DNA of 64,000 nt from Pythium myriotylum (Eukaryota > Oomycota > Peronosporomycetes > Pythiales > Pythiaceae), in assembly GCA_023091665.1 (NCBI GenBank), contig JALJCQ010000013.1, forward strand, positions 1,426,001 to 1,490,000, in the 5' to 3' direction. A model generated the notes under the pieces. That model did no database searches. It was not told the DNA's origin and saw only the letters and a list, made by a program, of their open reading frames with translations. Below, one piece after another: positions 20,417 to 31,128 of this stretch (its first letter is position 1; every line of letters starts with the position of its first letter). Both the position numbers and the translations under genes were made by a program.

Positions 20417-20864
20417 ATGCAGAGCTGAGTACATCGAGCTCACAGGAAGAACTCTCACACGGGGGGACAGGAACTTGGCTCAGACCACAAGTCGATTAAC
20501 GGTGTTTTGTTGCGTATTCTATCGATAGTGCCGCAGCATCACCAGGAAGTGCAACGAATGAGAACTTTTAAACAGTTCTGAAATCAAACCATGAACTATC
20601 TCGTAGTCCTACATTCCAATTGCCTTTCGTAGAGCGTCGGCATAGGTAGCACTTGTATGCGTCCTCTATCAGTGCAGTTCCTGACAGCCCAAGCGCTTCA
20701 CAGTCGGACCAAAATCAACTGGGATGCGTCAAATGGAGGATTTCTCTTCCGACAAACCAAAAACGACGTCTGATGAAAAAAATTACGAGAAAGGATCGAA
20801 GAAGGTGACGACAAGCTGGGATGCACTCAAAGCTTGACTTAGACCAGGCAATTTCTGTCCACGC
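20417..20864. other. Intergenic region before the P450 array
   Basis: 448 bp between convergent genes. The longest ATG frame is 37 codons (20724) with no similarity I recognise. It presumably holds both 3' ends. Confidence 0.4.
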
Positions 20865-22444
20865 TTAGGAAGAAGCAGTCGTTACGCGGGCAAGAAGCTT
20901 CCCGCTGACCGGCAGAGTCAAGGAAAAGTCGTACGTCACTTCGCTTTCGTTTTGCACCTTGACGTCGAACTGACTCAACAAACTTGCCACGACAATCTTC
21001 ATTTCCATCATCGCGAGATTCATGCCGAGACAGAGGCGTGGGCCTGCGTTGAAAGCGACGAACTTGGTCGCAGGGAAGTTAATGACGCGCCCGGTTTCCT
21101 CTCGATGAACCGTTCCGGCTTAAACTCAGTGGCATCGTCTCCCCAGACGTGAGTCATCCGCCCCATTCCCCATGACGGCAAGCCGATGTTCTGGTTCTTT
21201 CGGATGAATGTGCCATCAGCCAGTACGATATCGTTCTGCACATGTTTCGTGGTAAACGGCACGGATGGGTACAGACGCAGTGTTTCCCTCAGCGCCGCTT
21301 CGAGATACGTCAGCTGCGCTACATCTTCCATGGAGGGGGTCGTCATGGCTCCATTGAAGAGACCCGGAAGATACTCGCGTAGTTCTTCTCGGATCTTCAC
21401 GGCGACACGAGGGTTTTGGCTGACACTTAGGAAAAACCAGCTGAGCGCTTGCGCAGTGGTGTCTCGACCAGCAATCAAGAAGTTGACAACGATATCGCGC
21501 AGATACTTGGCGTCGAATTCTCGACCGTGGCTGTCCGCTGAGTTCTCGAAGTTGTCGAGGAAGAGCGATACGATGTCCTTTGCATCGTCACCAGACACCT
21601 TCACGCCGCTCTGGCGACGTGCGAGTGATTTCGCAATGATGTCAAGTACGGTGTCGTCGATCGCCTTCATGTCTCGCTGCAGTCGTCCTTCGGCACCGAC
21701 CCTCAGCAGGCGCTGCAACTTCCAGAACGGTGTCGGTCTCACGAAGCGCAAGACGATCGCGCGCTGTGCACTGTCAAAGGCGGTCTGGAAAGGATGTTCT
21801 TCCTCGGCCTCCAGACAATTCATCTCGATGCCAAAGCCGATCTCCGCAAAGGCCTCGATCGTCAGCCGGTTGAACAACTTAAACAGGTCGATGATCTCGC
21901 CGCGGTCACTCGCACGCTGGAAGATTTTGCGCAGCGTGGCCGTGTGTTTGCGCACGGTGACTGCCATACTGTCACGGATAGAACGCGCCGTGAAGAGATT
22001 GCTCGCAGTCTTGCGTTGATGGACCCATTTGGCATGGTCGACGGCAAAGATGCCACTACCAAGGACACCTTCGAGGTTCTCGCACTGGAACGGGCCCTTG
22101 GGGAAGTTGTCGAACTGGTTCTTGAGACACTCGTCAAAGGCCTCGGGCGAGCACATGACCAGGAGGTCGGGGCGCCCCCAGGACTTGATCAGCACGGGCT
22201 CGCCCCTGAACTCCTTGCAGATGTCATAGAACCACTCGTGGAAGCGCCAGACGTTCGTGAGCAGCGAGAGCGTGTCGCCGACGACCGGCAGCGCCGACTT
22301 GAGGCGCTTGATCTCGCGCGTGCCCTTGTTCTTGTCCTCGCCGCGGACGAGCCACGAGACCACGGGCACCGCGACGAGCAGCCCGACGGCGAGCGCGAGT
22401 CGAGGGCTCTCGAGTGGATTCTGGAAGAACGCGGCGAGCACCAT
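20865..22444 (-). CDS. Cytochrome P450, array gene 1 (frameshift before heme loop)
   Basis: About 526 residues if the frame is joined. A P450 monooxygenase splits O2 at a heme iron using NADPH-P450 reductase on the ER. The CYP86-clan look (AGRDTT, FKPER, AFNAGPRxCLG) suggests fatty-acid hydroxylation, which is inference. From ATG 22444: membrane anchor (about 15-35), C-helix KWVHQR, I-helix AGRDTTAQALSW and K-helix ETLRLYPSVPF. The frame then slips by one base at 21094-21102: FIERK must pass into TGRVINFPATKF to reach the heme loop FNAGPRLCLGMNL (Cys codon 21030-21032) and the natural stop at 20865. As written, the protein would lack heme. With gene 2 it forms a distinct subgroup (SIRDSMAVTVRKH, FTTKHV). 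Sequencing error is as likely as decay because everything else is intact. Confidence 0.85.
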
Positions 22445-22692
22445 CGATCGGCGGGGACGCAAGACGGCGAATGGAGCTGCTCACGAGATTTAGCCTCGAC
22501 AACTCTGTGGAACTTCAAGGCGAGATGGTGAACCTTCAGGAAGCGATTTCCAGCGAATCAAATCACGCTCTGACAATAAGAGCGTTTTCCATAGGTTGAA
22601 AAGATAGCAAATGTTGATTTACAGCCAATTACATTGGTTTGATGATGCCCCACGCCACTGCCGTTATCAGAATTGCGGTGGTTCGTCGGACC

Positions 22693-24234
22693 TCAACGTC
22701 GGGATGTGATATGAGCGAGCAGCTTGCCTCGCATGGGCAGCGTGAGCGAGAAGTCGTACGTGACGTGCTGTTCTGGGACCAGTCGCAGGTCGAACCGGCT
22801 CAGCAGACTCGCCATCACGATCTTCATCTCGAGCATCGCGAGATTCTGCCCGATGCACGTGCGAGGTCCCGAGTTGAACGCGACGAACTTGGACGGCGGG
22901 AAGAAGATGACTTTGTTGGTCTTGGGGTCGATGAAGCGCTCGGGCTTGAACTGGGAAGCGTCTTCGCCCCACACGATCGTCATCCGTCCAAGCGCCCACG
23001 ACGGCAGCCCGATGTTGCTGCCTTTCGCAAGGAACGTGCCGTCTGAGAGCACAATGTCTTTCTCCACGTGCTTCGTTGTGAACGGCACGAGAGGATGAAG
23101 CCGAAGCGTCTCCCGCAAAGCTGCCTCCAAGTATGAGAGCGACGCGACTTGCTCCACGGTCGGCGTGGCGAGCGAGCCGTCGAATAGTCCAGGGAGCTGC
23201 TGACGAAGCTCCTCGCGGATCTTGGTGACCACGCGCGGGTGCTGGCTGATGTTGTATGAGAACCAACTCAGCGCCTGCGCTGTCGTGTCGCGCCCCGCGA
23301 AGAGGAAATTGACCACGATGTCACGAAGATATTGCGGGTTGAAAGCGCGCGTCTTGCTATCGGCCGAATTCTCAAAGTGGTCCAGGAAGAGCGACACGAT
23401 GTCTCTGGCGTTGCCGTCGATCTTCTCACCGCTGCGACGGCGTTCGAGAGACTTGGCGATGATGTCAAGCACGGTCATGTCGATAACCTTCATGTTTTGC
23501 TGGAGGATCCCTTCATCGCCGACGCCAAACAGACGCTGTAGCTTCCAGAACCACGACGGCCGCACGAAGCGACGCACGAGTACGCGCTCCGCGCTGTCGA
23601 AAGCCGCCTGGAATGGATGTTCTTCGTCGGCTTCGAGGCAGTTCATGTGGATACCAAAGCCGATCTCCGAGAACGCTTCGATCGTGAAACGGTGAAAGAG
23701 TCGGAAGAGGTCGAGCTCGGCTCCGCTGTCACTCGCTTGCTGGAAGATCCTGCGTAGCGTGATCGTGTGTTTGCGCACGGTGACCGCCATGCTGTCGCGG
23801 ATAGATTGTGCCGTGAAGAGGTTGCTCGCAGTCTTGCGCTGGTGAACCCATTTGGCGTGGTCAACGGCGAAGATCCCGCCGCCTAATACATCCGCGAGGT
23901 TGCTACACTGGAACGGGCCCTTGGGGAAGTTGTCGAACTCGTTCTTGAGACACTCTTCAAAGGCTTCAGTCGAGCACATTACGACGATATCCGGGCGGCC
24001 CAGCGCCTTCACGAGGACAGGCTCCCCTCGGTGCTGCGAGCAGATTTCGTAAACCCAGTCATGGAAACGGTGTGTGTTGCGGAGTATCGAAAGTGTGTCT
24101 CCGATTAGAGGAAGTGACCCATTCAATCGGCGAACGGGCCGCGTGCCGTTCGGTCGAGAGGTCTTCTCATCGGCGAGCAGCCACACGATGAAAAAAATGA
24201 AACTGAGAAACCCGAGGGCAGCGGCGGCCGACAT
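22693..24234 (-). CDS. Cytochrome P450, array gene 2
   Basis: 513 residues from ATG 24234; the frame extends upstream only from non-ATG codons. The membrane anchor starts almost at once (MSAAAALGFLSFIFFIVWLL). Motifs: KWVHQR (C-helix), AGRDTTAQALSW (I-helix, about 311), ETLRLHPLVPF (K-helix), FKPERF and heme loop FNSGPRTCIGQ with Cys 460. It is the only array member with IGQ after the heme Cys; the others have LGM. Closest relative in the window is gene 1, 248 bp away, with the shared insertion FECLKNEFDNFPKGPFQ. The gene is intact and probably active on a different substrate from genes 3-17. Confidence 0.95.
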   Translation of the reverse strand: MSAAAALGFLSFIFFIVWLLADEKTSRPNGTRPVRRLNGSLPLIGDTLSILRNTHRFHDWVYEICSQHRGEPVLVKALGRPDIVVMCSTEAFEECLKNEFDNFPKGPFQCSNLADVLGGGIFAVDHAKWVHQRKTASNLFTAQSIRDSMAVTVRKHTITLRRIFQQASDSGAELDLFRLFHRFTIEAFSEIGFGIHMNCLEADEEHPFQAAFDSAERVLVRRFVRPSWFWKLQRLFGVGDEGILQQNMKVIDMTVLDIIAKSLERRRSGEKIDGNARDIVSLFLDHFENSADSKTRAFNPQYLRDIVVNFLFAGRDTTAQALSWFSYNISQHPRVVTKIREELRQQLPGLFDGSLATPTVEQVASLSYLEAALRETLRLHPLVPFTTKHVEKDIVLSDGTFLAKGSNIGLPSWALGRMTIVWGEDASQFKPERFIDPKTNKVIFFPPSKFVAFNSGPRTCIGQNLAMLEMKIVMASLLSRFDLRLVPEQHVTYDFSLTLPMRGKLLAHITSRR

Positions 24235-25095
24235 GCTACCAAATGTAGAACGCTTCGGCAGGAGCAGCGAGCTTGCTCTCGGTGGACGTGACGACTTGGA
24301 CGTAAGAGATGATATGGCGTTCACAGGTACCGCTCACCTCCATTTCCACACCTTCGTGAACTACGTAGAGTAGTGTCCTAGAACACTTGAATACGCAGAC
24401 TCTCTCTACCGGATTCAATACTACCTGTGAAGTGGGCGCCATCATCCGTGGCCACACTCATTACCTACCGGCTATTAGCCTTCCACTCGCTGCTGCGACG
24501 TGGAGGAATTGCGTGCCAGCCCTGCACAATCCGGTGGTGTGTCTCGGAGGTATCATGGCAGCGACATCCAATGCCGCGTCATACTGGGTCTGTATTTACC
24601 TTCCTTAGCGTTTCTCCTCTCCGTGTCCTCGCCATCTTCGGTCGACAACGACTGTCTGAGTGTCGTCATCGAGCTTGCGATCCTTCTCATGGAATGCGCC
24701 ATCGCCGGCTCGCTCTCCCTAGGCAAGGGCTCAGCATCTACGCCTTTCATTGTCATTGCCGCTGGTTCTGAAGCGCTATCCAATGATGCTTGTGTCTGGT
24801 ACCGATGAGGGTCAGTGTCTTCGAACTTCCGGGCAATAAGGAATGAATTGATCCCAGACGGGCGGACCCATACTCAGACAGTTCGCTTGTCTGAATGGAC
24901 TAAGCTCGTGTCCAGCTGAATGCATCTTCGGAACGCCTGGAGTTGGTGCACGGAATCCCCTCGGGACTGTATGTATAGTACACAAGACACAAGATCGTTT
25001 TTGAGAGAACCGCATTTTGGCGTTGGGCTGTAGATCTCACACTATGCATCGACGACACAAAACATACCCACGCGCTTGAGCAGAAAACGAATCGA
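24235..25095. other. 861-bp spacer between P450 genes 2 and 3
   Basis: Short frames occur on both strands (for example plus 24500-24808), but none starts from a convincing ATG with domain similarity. It should contain the gene 2 promoter on its left and the gene 3 terminator on its right. Confidence 0.4.
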
Positions 25096-26679
25096 CTAGA
25101 AGGCCTTGGTGACGCGCGCCAACATGGCCCCCTTGATCGGTAGCGTCAGCGAGTTGTCGTAGATGATCTCTTGGTTGGGAAGAATATCAAGGTTGAAGCG
25201 ACTGAGAACGCTGGCCATGACAATCTTCATCTCGAGCATTGCGAGGTTCATTCCAAGACAAATGCGAGGCCCGGCGTTGAAGGAAGCAAACTTGAAGGCT
25301 GACACGTTGCGCAGCTTCCCCGTGACTGGATCGATCCAACGGTCGGGATTGAACTGCTTAGCGTCTCGCCCCCACACAGACTCCATGCGCGCCATGGTGT
25401 ACGTGGAGATGAACACAAGCGTACCATTTTCGATCAACGTCCCATCCGAGAAGACAACGTCTCTCGTGGCTTCCTTGGGAATAGTAGGCACGGATGGGTG
25501 CAAACGAAGAGTCTCTTTTAGCGTGGCGTCAAGGTACGTGAGCTGCTGTACCTCCTCCATCGTTGGTGGGTCCGTCCGAGTTCCATCTGCTAGTTGGGGA
25601 AGACGTAGAGCAATTTCGGCGCGGATCTTAGCAACAACCTCTGGTTTCGTGCTGAGATTGTAGAAACACCAACTCATGGCCTGAGCTGTGGTGTCTCTAC
25701 CTGCAATGATGAAGTTGACGACAATGTCCCGTAAATATGTTGGGTCGAACTGTTCGCCATCGGATCCTTCGAACCGATCAAGAAAGAGGGACACGATGTC
25801 AGCGCTCGCGGTCTCGCTCTTCTTGATGCCACGTCGTGCGAGTGACTCGGAAACAATACCGACAACTGTCTCGTCGATGATCTCGATGTCTCGTTTCAAT
25901 TGGCCTTCCAAACCAATGCCCAGCCATCGCTGTAACTTCCAGAACCACCCTGGACGCTGGAAGCGTTCACGAAGAACGTGCTGGGAGTTGTCGAAGGCAC
26001 TCTGAAACGGGTGCTCTTCGGTCGCTTCAAGACAATTCATGTCAATACCAAAACCCATTTTCGCAAATGCCTCGATTGTAAATTTGTTCATGAGCTTGAA
26101 GACGTCGATTACTTCCTGAGAATCACTCGCTTGATCAAGGATGCGAACTAGCACAGACGTGAAACGACGCATGCTCTCCGTCATGGTGTCTCGCATCGCT
26201 CTTGCCGTGAACAGGTGGCTCGCTGTCTTTCTTTGGTGAACCCACTTCGTACCGTCGACGGCAAAGATACCATGGCCGAGAAGATCACGGAAGTTGTCTT
26301 GCTGCACCGGACCCTTGGGCATGTCCTCGAAATGGGTCTTGTGTGTGTCTTCCACGAGGTCCGGGGTGTACACAACAGCGATAGGTGGCCGCCCTGGGAT
26401 CAGGACTTGAAACGGGCGCCCCTGGTTGCGTTCACCGAGTTGCACAAACCAATCATGGCGGGCGTGGTCATGACGCATATAGTCAATCATGTTTCCCAAC
26501 AGAGGGAGTGTCGACGGCAGGGTCACAGGTCGACGGCCCTCAGTAACTGTCTTCTTGAACAGACTTCGCACCATCAGCCACACGAACAAGCCAGCTCCAA
26601 CCACCGACACTATTTCGAAACCTTCGGGCACGAAAGTCGCAAGGATAGAAAAGAACGGAGATTGAGAAGAGAAGACCAT
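25096..26679 (-). CDS. Cytochrome P450, array gene 3
   Basis: 527 residues from ATG 26679 (MVFSSQSPFF). Membrane anchor about 25-45, hinge LPSTLPLLGN, C-helix KWVHQRKTASHLF, I-helix AGRDTTAQAMSWCF, K-helix ETLRLHPSVP, FNPDRW and heme loop FNAGPRICLGMNL with Cys 474. The first member of the main subgroup reading rightward, intact. The 3' end retains TYDNSLTLP-like sequence (IYDNSLTLPIKG), the terminal signature of the array. Substrate unknown. Confidence 0.95.
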   Translation of the reverse strand: MVFSSQSPFFSILATFVPEGFEIVSVVGAGLFVWLMVRSLFKKTVTEGRRPVTLPSTLPLLGNMIDYMRHDHARHDWFVQLGERNQGRPFQVLIPGRPPIAVVYTPDLVEDTHKTHFEDMPKGPVQQDNFRDLLGHGIFAVDGTKWVHQRKTASHLFTARAMRDTMTESMRRFTSVLVRILDQASDSQEVIDVFKLMNKFTIEAFAKMGFGIDMNCLEATEEHPFQSAFDNSQHVLRERFQRPGWFWKLQRWLGIGLEGQLKRDIEIIDETVVGIVSESLARRGIKKSETASADIVSLFLDRFEGSDGEQFDPTYLRDIVVNFIIAGRDTTAQAMSWCFYNLSTKPEVVAKIRAEIALRLPQLADGTRTDPPTMEEVQQLTYLDATLKETLRLHPSVPTIPKEATRDVVFSDGTLIENGTLVFISTYTMARMESVWGRDAKQFNPDRWIDPVTGKLRNVSAFKFASFNAGPRICLGMNLAMLEMKIVMASVLSRFNLDILPNQEIIYDNSLTLPIKGAMLARVTKAF

Positions 26680-27148
26680 CTTGGCAGTGTCGAGAACTTT
26701 GAAGACTGGCAACGAGGGCTGGAGTGGACCCTTGAGTCCTCAGGGTTTGCTAGAGGACCCCTCTACGACCCTCTACAGCGACGAACAATCATTAGTCTGA
26801 GTGGACTAATGGACCACTTTCTGGTGACTGAGGATGAACTGCTGAGAACGTGCGTTGTCACGAGCCCTTTACGACTCTCGAACAGCACGGGTCAATTACT
26901 GGCGTTGAAACAATGGTCTTCCATTCTAGTGTTGAAGTGTCGTCAGTGTGTTTACGACCAGCGCACTGACTAGGTTCAGGTGCATAATCGGTGGGGAGAT
27001 GAGATCGACCGCCGCTTGAAGAAGCAGATTCGAAATTGTCTGCATTGCTTCAAGCTCACGAGTACTGTATTCTGATCAGGCGATGCTGATGAAGTGAAGT
27101 ATCGAGCTCAAACATTGACTCATAGCATATTCACCAACTATAGACAGT
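26680..27148. other. 469-bp spacer between P450 genes 3 and 4
   Basis: No credible gene. On the minus strand CCACTCCAGCC at about 26730 is a weak initiator match for gene 3. Confidence 0.4.
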
Positions 27149-28735
27149 TCAAGTCTCCACAGTTTGAACTCTTGCCAACAAAGAACCTTTCACCGGTAGG
27201 GTGAGCGAATTGTCATACGTGACGTTCTGGCCAGGTATTATCGCCACGTTGAATCTCGCAAGAAGACTGGAGAGCACGATTTTCATCTCAAGCATCGCGA
27301 GGTTCATCCCGAGACACATGCGGGGACCAGCGTTGAAGGATATGAACTGGAACGTCGACACCGCAATCATTTTCCCAGTCACGGGGTGAATCCATCGCTC
27401 GGGTCTGAACTGTTTGGCGTCCGGGCCCCAGATGAATTCCATTCGACCCATCGTGTAGGTCGAGATAGTTAGAATAGTACCAGCGCGAAGTAGTGTCCCG
27501 TCCGGGAGGAGAATATCTTGAGCCACTGACTTGGGAATGAGCGGGACCGACGGATACAGGCGCAACGTCTCCTTCAAGACAGCATCCAGATAGACGAGGT
27601 GCTGCACTTCCTCCATAGTTGGGGGGTCCGTTCGCTGCCCTTGAACCAAGCCTGGAATCACGTGAGCAATTTCTTCTCGAATCTTAGCAACGACATGTGG
27701 GCACTTGCTCAGGTTGTAGAGACACCAGCTCATGGCCTGAGCTGTCGAGTCGCGGCCGGCGAGTAGGAAGTTTACGACAATGTCCCGGAGAAATACAGGA
27801 TCAATCTCTCCGTCCTTGGAGTCGTCCAAACGGTTGATGAACAATGAGACAATGTCGGGATGGCCGTCGTCCAGGCGTCTAACATCTGTGCGATGTTCCA
27901 TTGACTGCCGAATGATATCGAGGACCGTCTTGTCAATCACAGCTAGGTCCTTCTTAAGCTGTGCTTCAAGGCCGACGTCTAAGAAGCGCTGCGCCTTCCA
28001 AAACCAAACGGGCCGTTGTAGGCGCAGCACAGTGATCCGTTGGGCACTGTCGAAAGCCTTCTGGAAAGGGTGGTCCGCGTCCGACTCGAGGCAGTTCATG
28101 TTGATGCCAAAAGCCATCTTCGAGAACGCCTCGATCGTGAACTTATTTAGCAGCTTGAAAACATCCACTTCTTCACATGACTCACTGGCTCGCTCGAGAA
28201 TGCGCAGCAGCACCACAGTGTATCGACGCATGCTCTCCGTCATCGTGTCTCGTAGCGCGCGCGCAGTGAAGAGGTTGCTCGCAGTCTTGCGCTGATGCAC
28301 CCAGTCCGCCCCGTCCACTGCGAAAATCCCATGGCCGAAGAGGTCGCGTAGATGGGTCTGCTGAACAGGTCCCTTTGGCGCGCGGTCAAAGTGGGTCTTG
28401 AGCACCTGCTCGACTGCCTCGGGCGTGTAAATGATCGAGTGCGGCGGACGACCGGGGATTCGAAACTGGAAGGGCCGACCGCCGTACTGCTCGCCAAGCG
28501 CAGCAAACCAGTCGTGGCGAGCGTCCTTGTTGCGCAGAAAGTCGAGCAGATTGCCGAGCACGGGCAGCGTCGTCGGGAGCACAACGGGCAGCCGCCCAGT
28601 CTCCTCGTGCTTGCGGGACGGCCGCCAGAGCAGCCACACCGCCACGGGCACGGCGAGCAGCGCACCGACGACCGCGAAGTCCTGCACGGTCTCCGCCAAG
28701 TGCCGCGGCGCCTGGAAAAACGACGTCAGCACCAT
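27149..28735 (-). CDS. Cytochrome P450, array gene 4
   Basis: 528 residues from ATG 28735 (MVLTSFFQAP). The N-terminus is GC-rich with membrane anchor 20-37 and hinge LPTTLPVLGN. I-helix is AGRDSTAQAMSW, with Ser for the second Thr, shared only with gene 8. K-helix ETLRLYPSVP, FRPERW, heme loop FNAGPRMCLGMNL with Cys 474. The frame extends 24 codons upstream to a GTG, but that segment (SPHSPFPSYRR) looks like leader and an initiator-like CTCACTCTCC lies in it, supporting the ATG. Confidence 0.95.
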   Translation of the reverse strand: MVLTSFFQAPRHLAETVQDFAVVGALLAVPVAVWLLWRPSRKHEETGRLPVVLPTTLPVLGNLLDFLRNKDARHDWFAALGEQYGGRPFQFRIPGRPPHSIIYTPEAVEQVLKTHFDRAPKGPVQQTHLRDLFGHGIFAVDGADWVHQRKTASNLFTARALRDTMTESMRRYTVVLLRILERASESCEEVDVFKLLNKFTIEAFSKMAFGINMNCLESDADHPFQKAFDSAQRITVLRLQRPVWFWKAQRFLDVGLEAQLKKDLAVIDKTVLDIIRQSMEHRTDVRRLDDGHPDIVSLFINRLDDSKDGEIDPVFLRDIVVNFLLAGRDSTAQAMSWCLYNLSKCPHVVAKIREEIAHVIPGLVQGQRTDPPTMEEVQHLVYLDAVLKETLRLYPSVPLIPKSVAQDILLPDGTLLRAGTILTISTYTMGRMEFIWGPDAKQFRPERWIHPVTGKMIAVSTFQFISFNAGPRMCLGMNLAMLEMKIVLSSLLARFNVAIIPGQNVTYDNSLTLPVKGSLLARVQTVET

Positions 28736-29019
28736 CGTCGAGCGTCGATAGGAAGGAAAAGGAGAGTGAGGAGACCTCGTCGGCGCCAGCGGCGAGTGGA
28801 GCGTCACGACGGACTCGCAGCTGAGCGTCTGGCGACTGATCCGATCGAGCGCGGGAAAGTGAGACTGTCACTGCTGGCCTCATGCACGACAGAGCTAAGC
28901 TAGTTGACCGTTTTATATCAGATGAGTTTAATCTCGATCACGGCGCTTGCGTCAAGGGATCCATCACGAGAGATGGCAATGGGGTCCCACTCGCCCGCAT
29001 GATATGTGTGCTACATGTA

Positions 29020-30636
29020 TCAGGCAGCCTCTGCGGCCACGGCCGAGACACGCACACGCAAACCGTCTTTCACTGGAAGAGTCATCGAGTTGTCGTACGT
29101 CACCTGCTGGCCAGGCACGAGCGCGATGTCAAACCGACTGAGCACGCTCGCCAGAACGATCTTCATCTCGAGCATCGCGAGATTCATGCCCAGACACATG
29201 CGTGGGCCGGCGTTGAAAGCGACGAACTTGAATGCGGAGACGCTGATTTGTTTGCCTGTGGTGTGGTCGATCCATCGGTCCGGGTTGAATTGTTTGGCTT
29301 CTGGTCCCCACACGAACTCCATGCGCGCCATCGCGTAGGCAGAAATCGTCAGCACAGTACCGCCTCGCATGAGCGTCCCGTCTGAGAATACAACGTCTTT
29401 GGCCAAAGACTTTGGGATCAATGGCACAGATGGGTGGAGTCGAAGTGTCTCCTTGAGGACCGCGTCCAAGTACGTGAGTTGCTGAACGTCTTCCATCTTC
29501 GGTGGTTCGGTGCCCTTCCCGCGAACAAACGCCGGGAGCACACACTTCAGTTCGTCTCGGATTTTAGCAACAACTTCAGGATGCTGACTCAAATTGTAGA
29601 TGCACCACGTCAGGGCTTGGGCAGTAGTGTCGCGACCAGCGAGGATGAAATTGACGACGATATCACGGAGATATTTAGCGCTTGGCTTCTCGGTCGTCGA
29701 CCCATCAAAACGATCGAGAAACAAGGTCACAATGTTTCCTTGCCCAGCTGCGTTCTCCTTCGTGGATTGGCGTTGAGCGAGTGTTTGAGCGACAATATCA
29801 AGTACGACCTCGTCGATTATAGCAAGATCTTCCTTCAACTGGGCCTCATTGCCGACGCCCAACAGTCGCTGAAGCTTCCAAAACCACACTGGACGCTGCA
29901 CGCGGCCAACGAATACGCGCTGGGCGCTGTCGAAGGCATTTTGGAACGCATGATCTTCGTCCGCTTCGAGACAGTTCAGATCGACACCAAAGCCCATCTT
30001 CGCGAATGCCTCGATCGTAAACCGATTCAACAGACGATGCATATCAACCTCCTCTCGTCCCACACACGCACGCTCAAGAATACGCTGCAACACAACCGTG
30101 TACTTGCGCATGTTCTCGGTCATCGAGTCGCGCAACGTTCGAGCCGTGAAGAGATTGCTTGCGGTCTTGCGCTGGTGGATCCACTCGGCGCCGTCCACCG
30201 CGAAGATCCCGTGGCCCAGCACGTCGCGGAAGTTCTCGCGCTGGACTGGTCCCTTGGGCACGGCGTCGAAGTGGGTCTTGAGCGCGTCCTCCACGAGCTC
30301 GGGCGTGTAGATGACTGTGATGGGCGGGCGACCGGGCATGGTGAACTGGAACGGACGGCCCTGGTACTGTTCTCCGAGCCGCGTGAACCAGTCGTGGCGA
30401 GAGTCTTTGTACTTGATGACCTCGAGCAAGTTGCCCAGCAGCGGCAGCGCCGAGGGCAGCACGACGGGCAGTCGGACTTGTGTGTCGGGCTGTGGTTTGT
30501 TGTTGGAGGATCTCGAGAAGAGCCAGGCGGCGAGCGGGAGCGCTAGGATCGCTCCGACGGCGGCGGCATGTCGGTAGTCTTCTGGGATCGCATCGAGCGC
30601 TCGTGTCGGCGCCTGGAAGAACGCGAGCAGCACCAT
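29020..30636 (-). CDS. Cytochrome P450, array gene 5 (mosaic with genes 6/7)
   Basis: 538 residues from ATG 30636 (MVLLAFFQAPTRAL). The first 222 residues are identical at DNA level to genes 6 and 7, and the last 300 bp before about 29095 differ from them at only two positions by eye. Codons between 29394 and 29968 are clearly divergent (LEADEDHAFQ, QRQSTKENAAGQGN). I-helix AGRDTTAQALTW, K-helix ETLRLHPSVP, FNPDRW, heme loop FNAGPRMCLG with Cys 481. The C-terminus SAVAAEAA differs from the other two. The gene is intact; the patchwork points to unequal exchange with gene 6. Confidence 0.95.
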   Translation of the reverse strand: MVLLAFFQAPTRALDAIPEDYRHAAAVGAILALPLAAWLFSRSSNNKPQPDTQVRLPVVLPSALPLLGNLLEVIKYKDSRHDWFTRLGEQYQGRPFQFTMPGRPPITVIYTPELVEDALKTHFDAVPKGPVQRENFRDVLGHGIFAVDGAEWIHQRKTASNLFTARTLRDSMTENMRKYTVVLQRILERACVGREEVDMHRLLNRFTIEAFAKMGFGVDLNCLEADEDHAFQNAFDSAQRVFVGRVQRPVWFWKLQRLLGVGNEAQLKEDLAIIDEVVLDIVAQTLAQRQSTKENAAGQGNIVTLFLDRFDGSTTEKPSAKYLRDIVVNFILAGRDTTAQALTWCIYNLSQHPEVVAKIRDELKCVLPAFVRGKGTEPPKMEDVQQLTYLDAVLKETLRLHPSVPLIPKSLAKDVVFSDGTLMRGGTVLTISAYAMARMEFVWGPEAKQFNPDRWIDHTTGKQISVSAFKFVAFNAGPRMCLGMNLAMLEMKIVLASVLSRFDIALVPGQQVTYDNSMTLPVKDGLRVRVSAVAAEAA

Positions 30637-31128
30637 CTTGTCAAGTGTCGATTGTTTGAAGTGAGGTCGTTGGTCGTGAGAGAGTGGTGCTTTGAGGCGT
30701 GGATCTTCAAGAGTCGTCAAGCCAGGAATGTGTTGGGTGAATGGGGGACATCAAATCATTCGAGAGAACGAGTTTCCGGTACCGTAGGATATGTTCGAAA
30801 TATTGCGTGGAATGAATGAGACTGGGCGAGCGAGCGACTGTTGAGAAACCATGGGATCACCAACCCAGAAAACTTATCTTGTGCTTGGTGATTGAAAGCA
30901 ATTTGGGTTGTATCGCCGTTGCCTTTGGAATGCAACAGGCCTGTAGATTCGATAGTCTTACTCACACTGGACTGCTATCGAAAGCGAGTTGTCCCAATGG
31001 CGATTGCAGCCCATGCGACCCATGTGTCAGCCTCCAAACATCGTAACTACACCTTCAATTCACAGCTAATAGGATCCACTACGTTGGCCTCGATAGACCT
31101 CATTTGTACCATCATCACCATCATCAAC
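30637..31128. other. 492-bp spacer 5' of P450 gene 5, duplicated exactly at 32737-33228
   Basis: This spacer and the one upstream of gene 6 are the same sequence. On the minus strand, about 20 bp before the ATG, it has the initiator-like CCTCACTTCAAAC. It should give genes 5 and 6 identical promoters. Confidence 0.6.

Noticed and set aside
28352..28903. Plus-strand frames opposite the P450 genes
   Set aside because: They recur opposite nearly every P450 (also at 30098, 32198, 34298), mirroring the conserved coding strand; none has its own motif.
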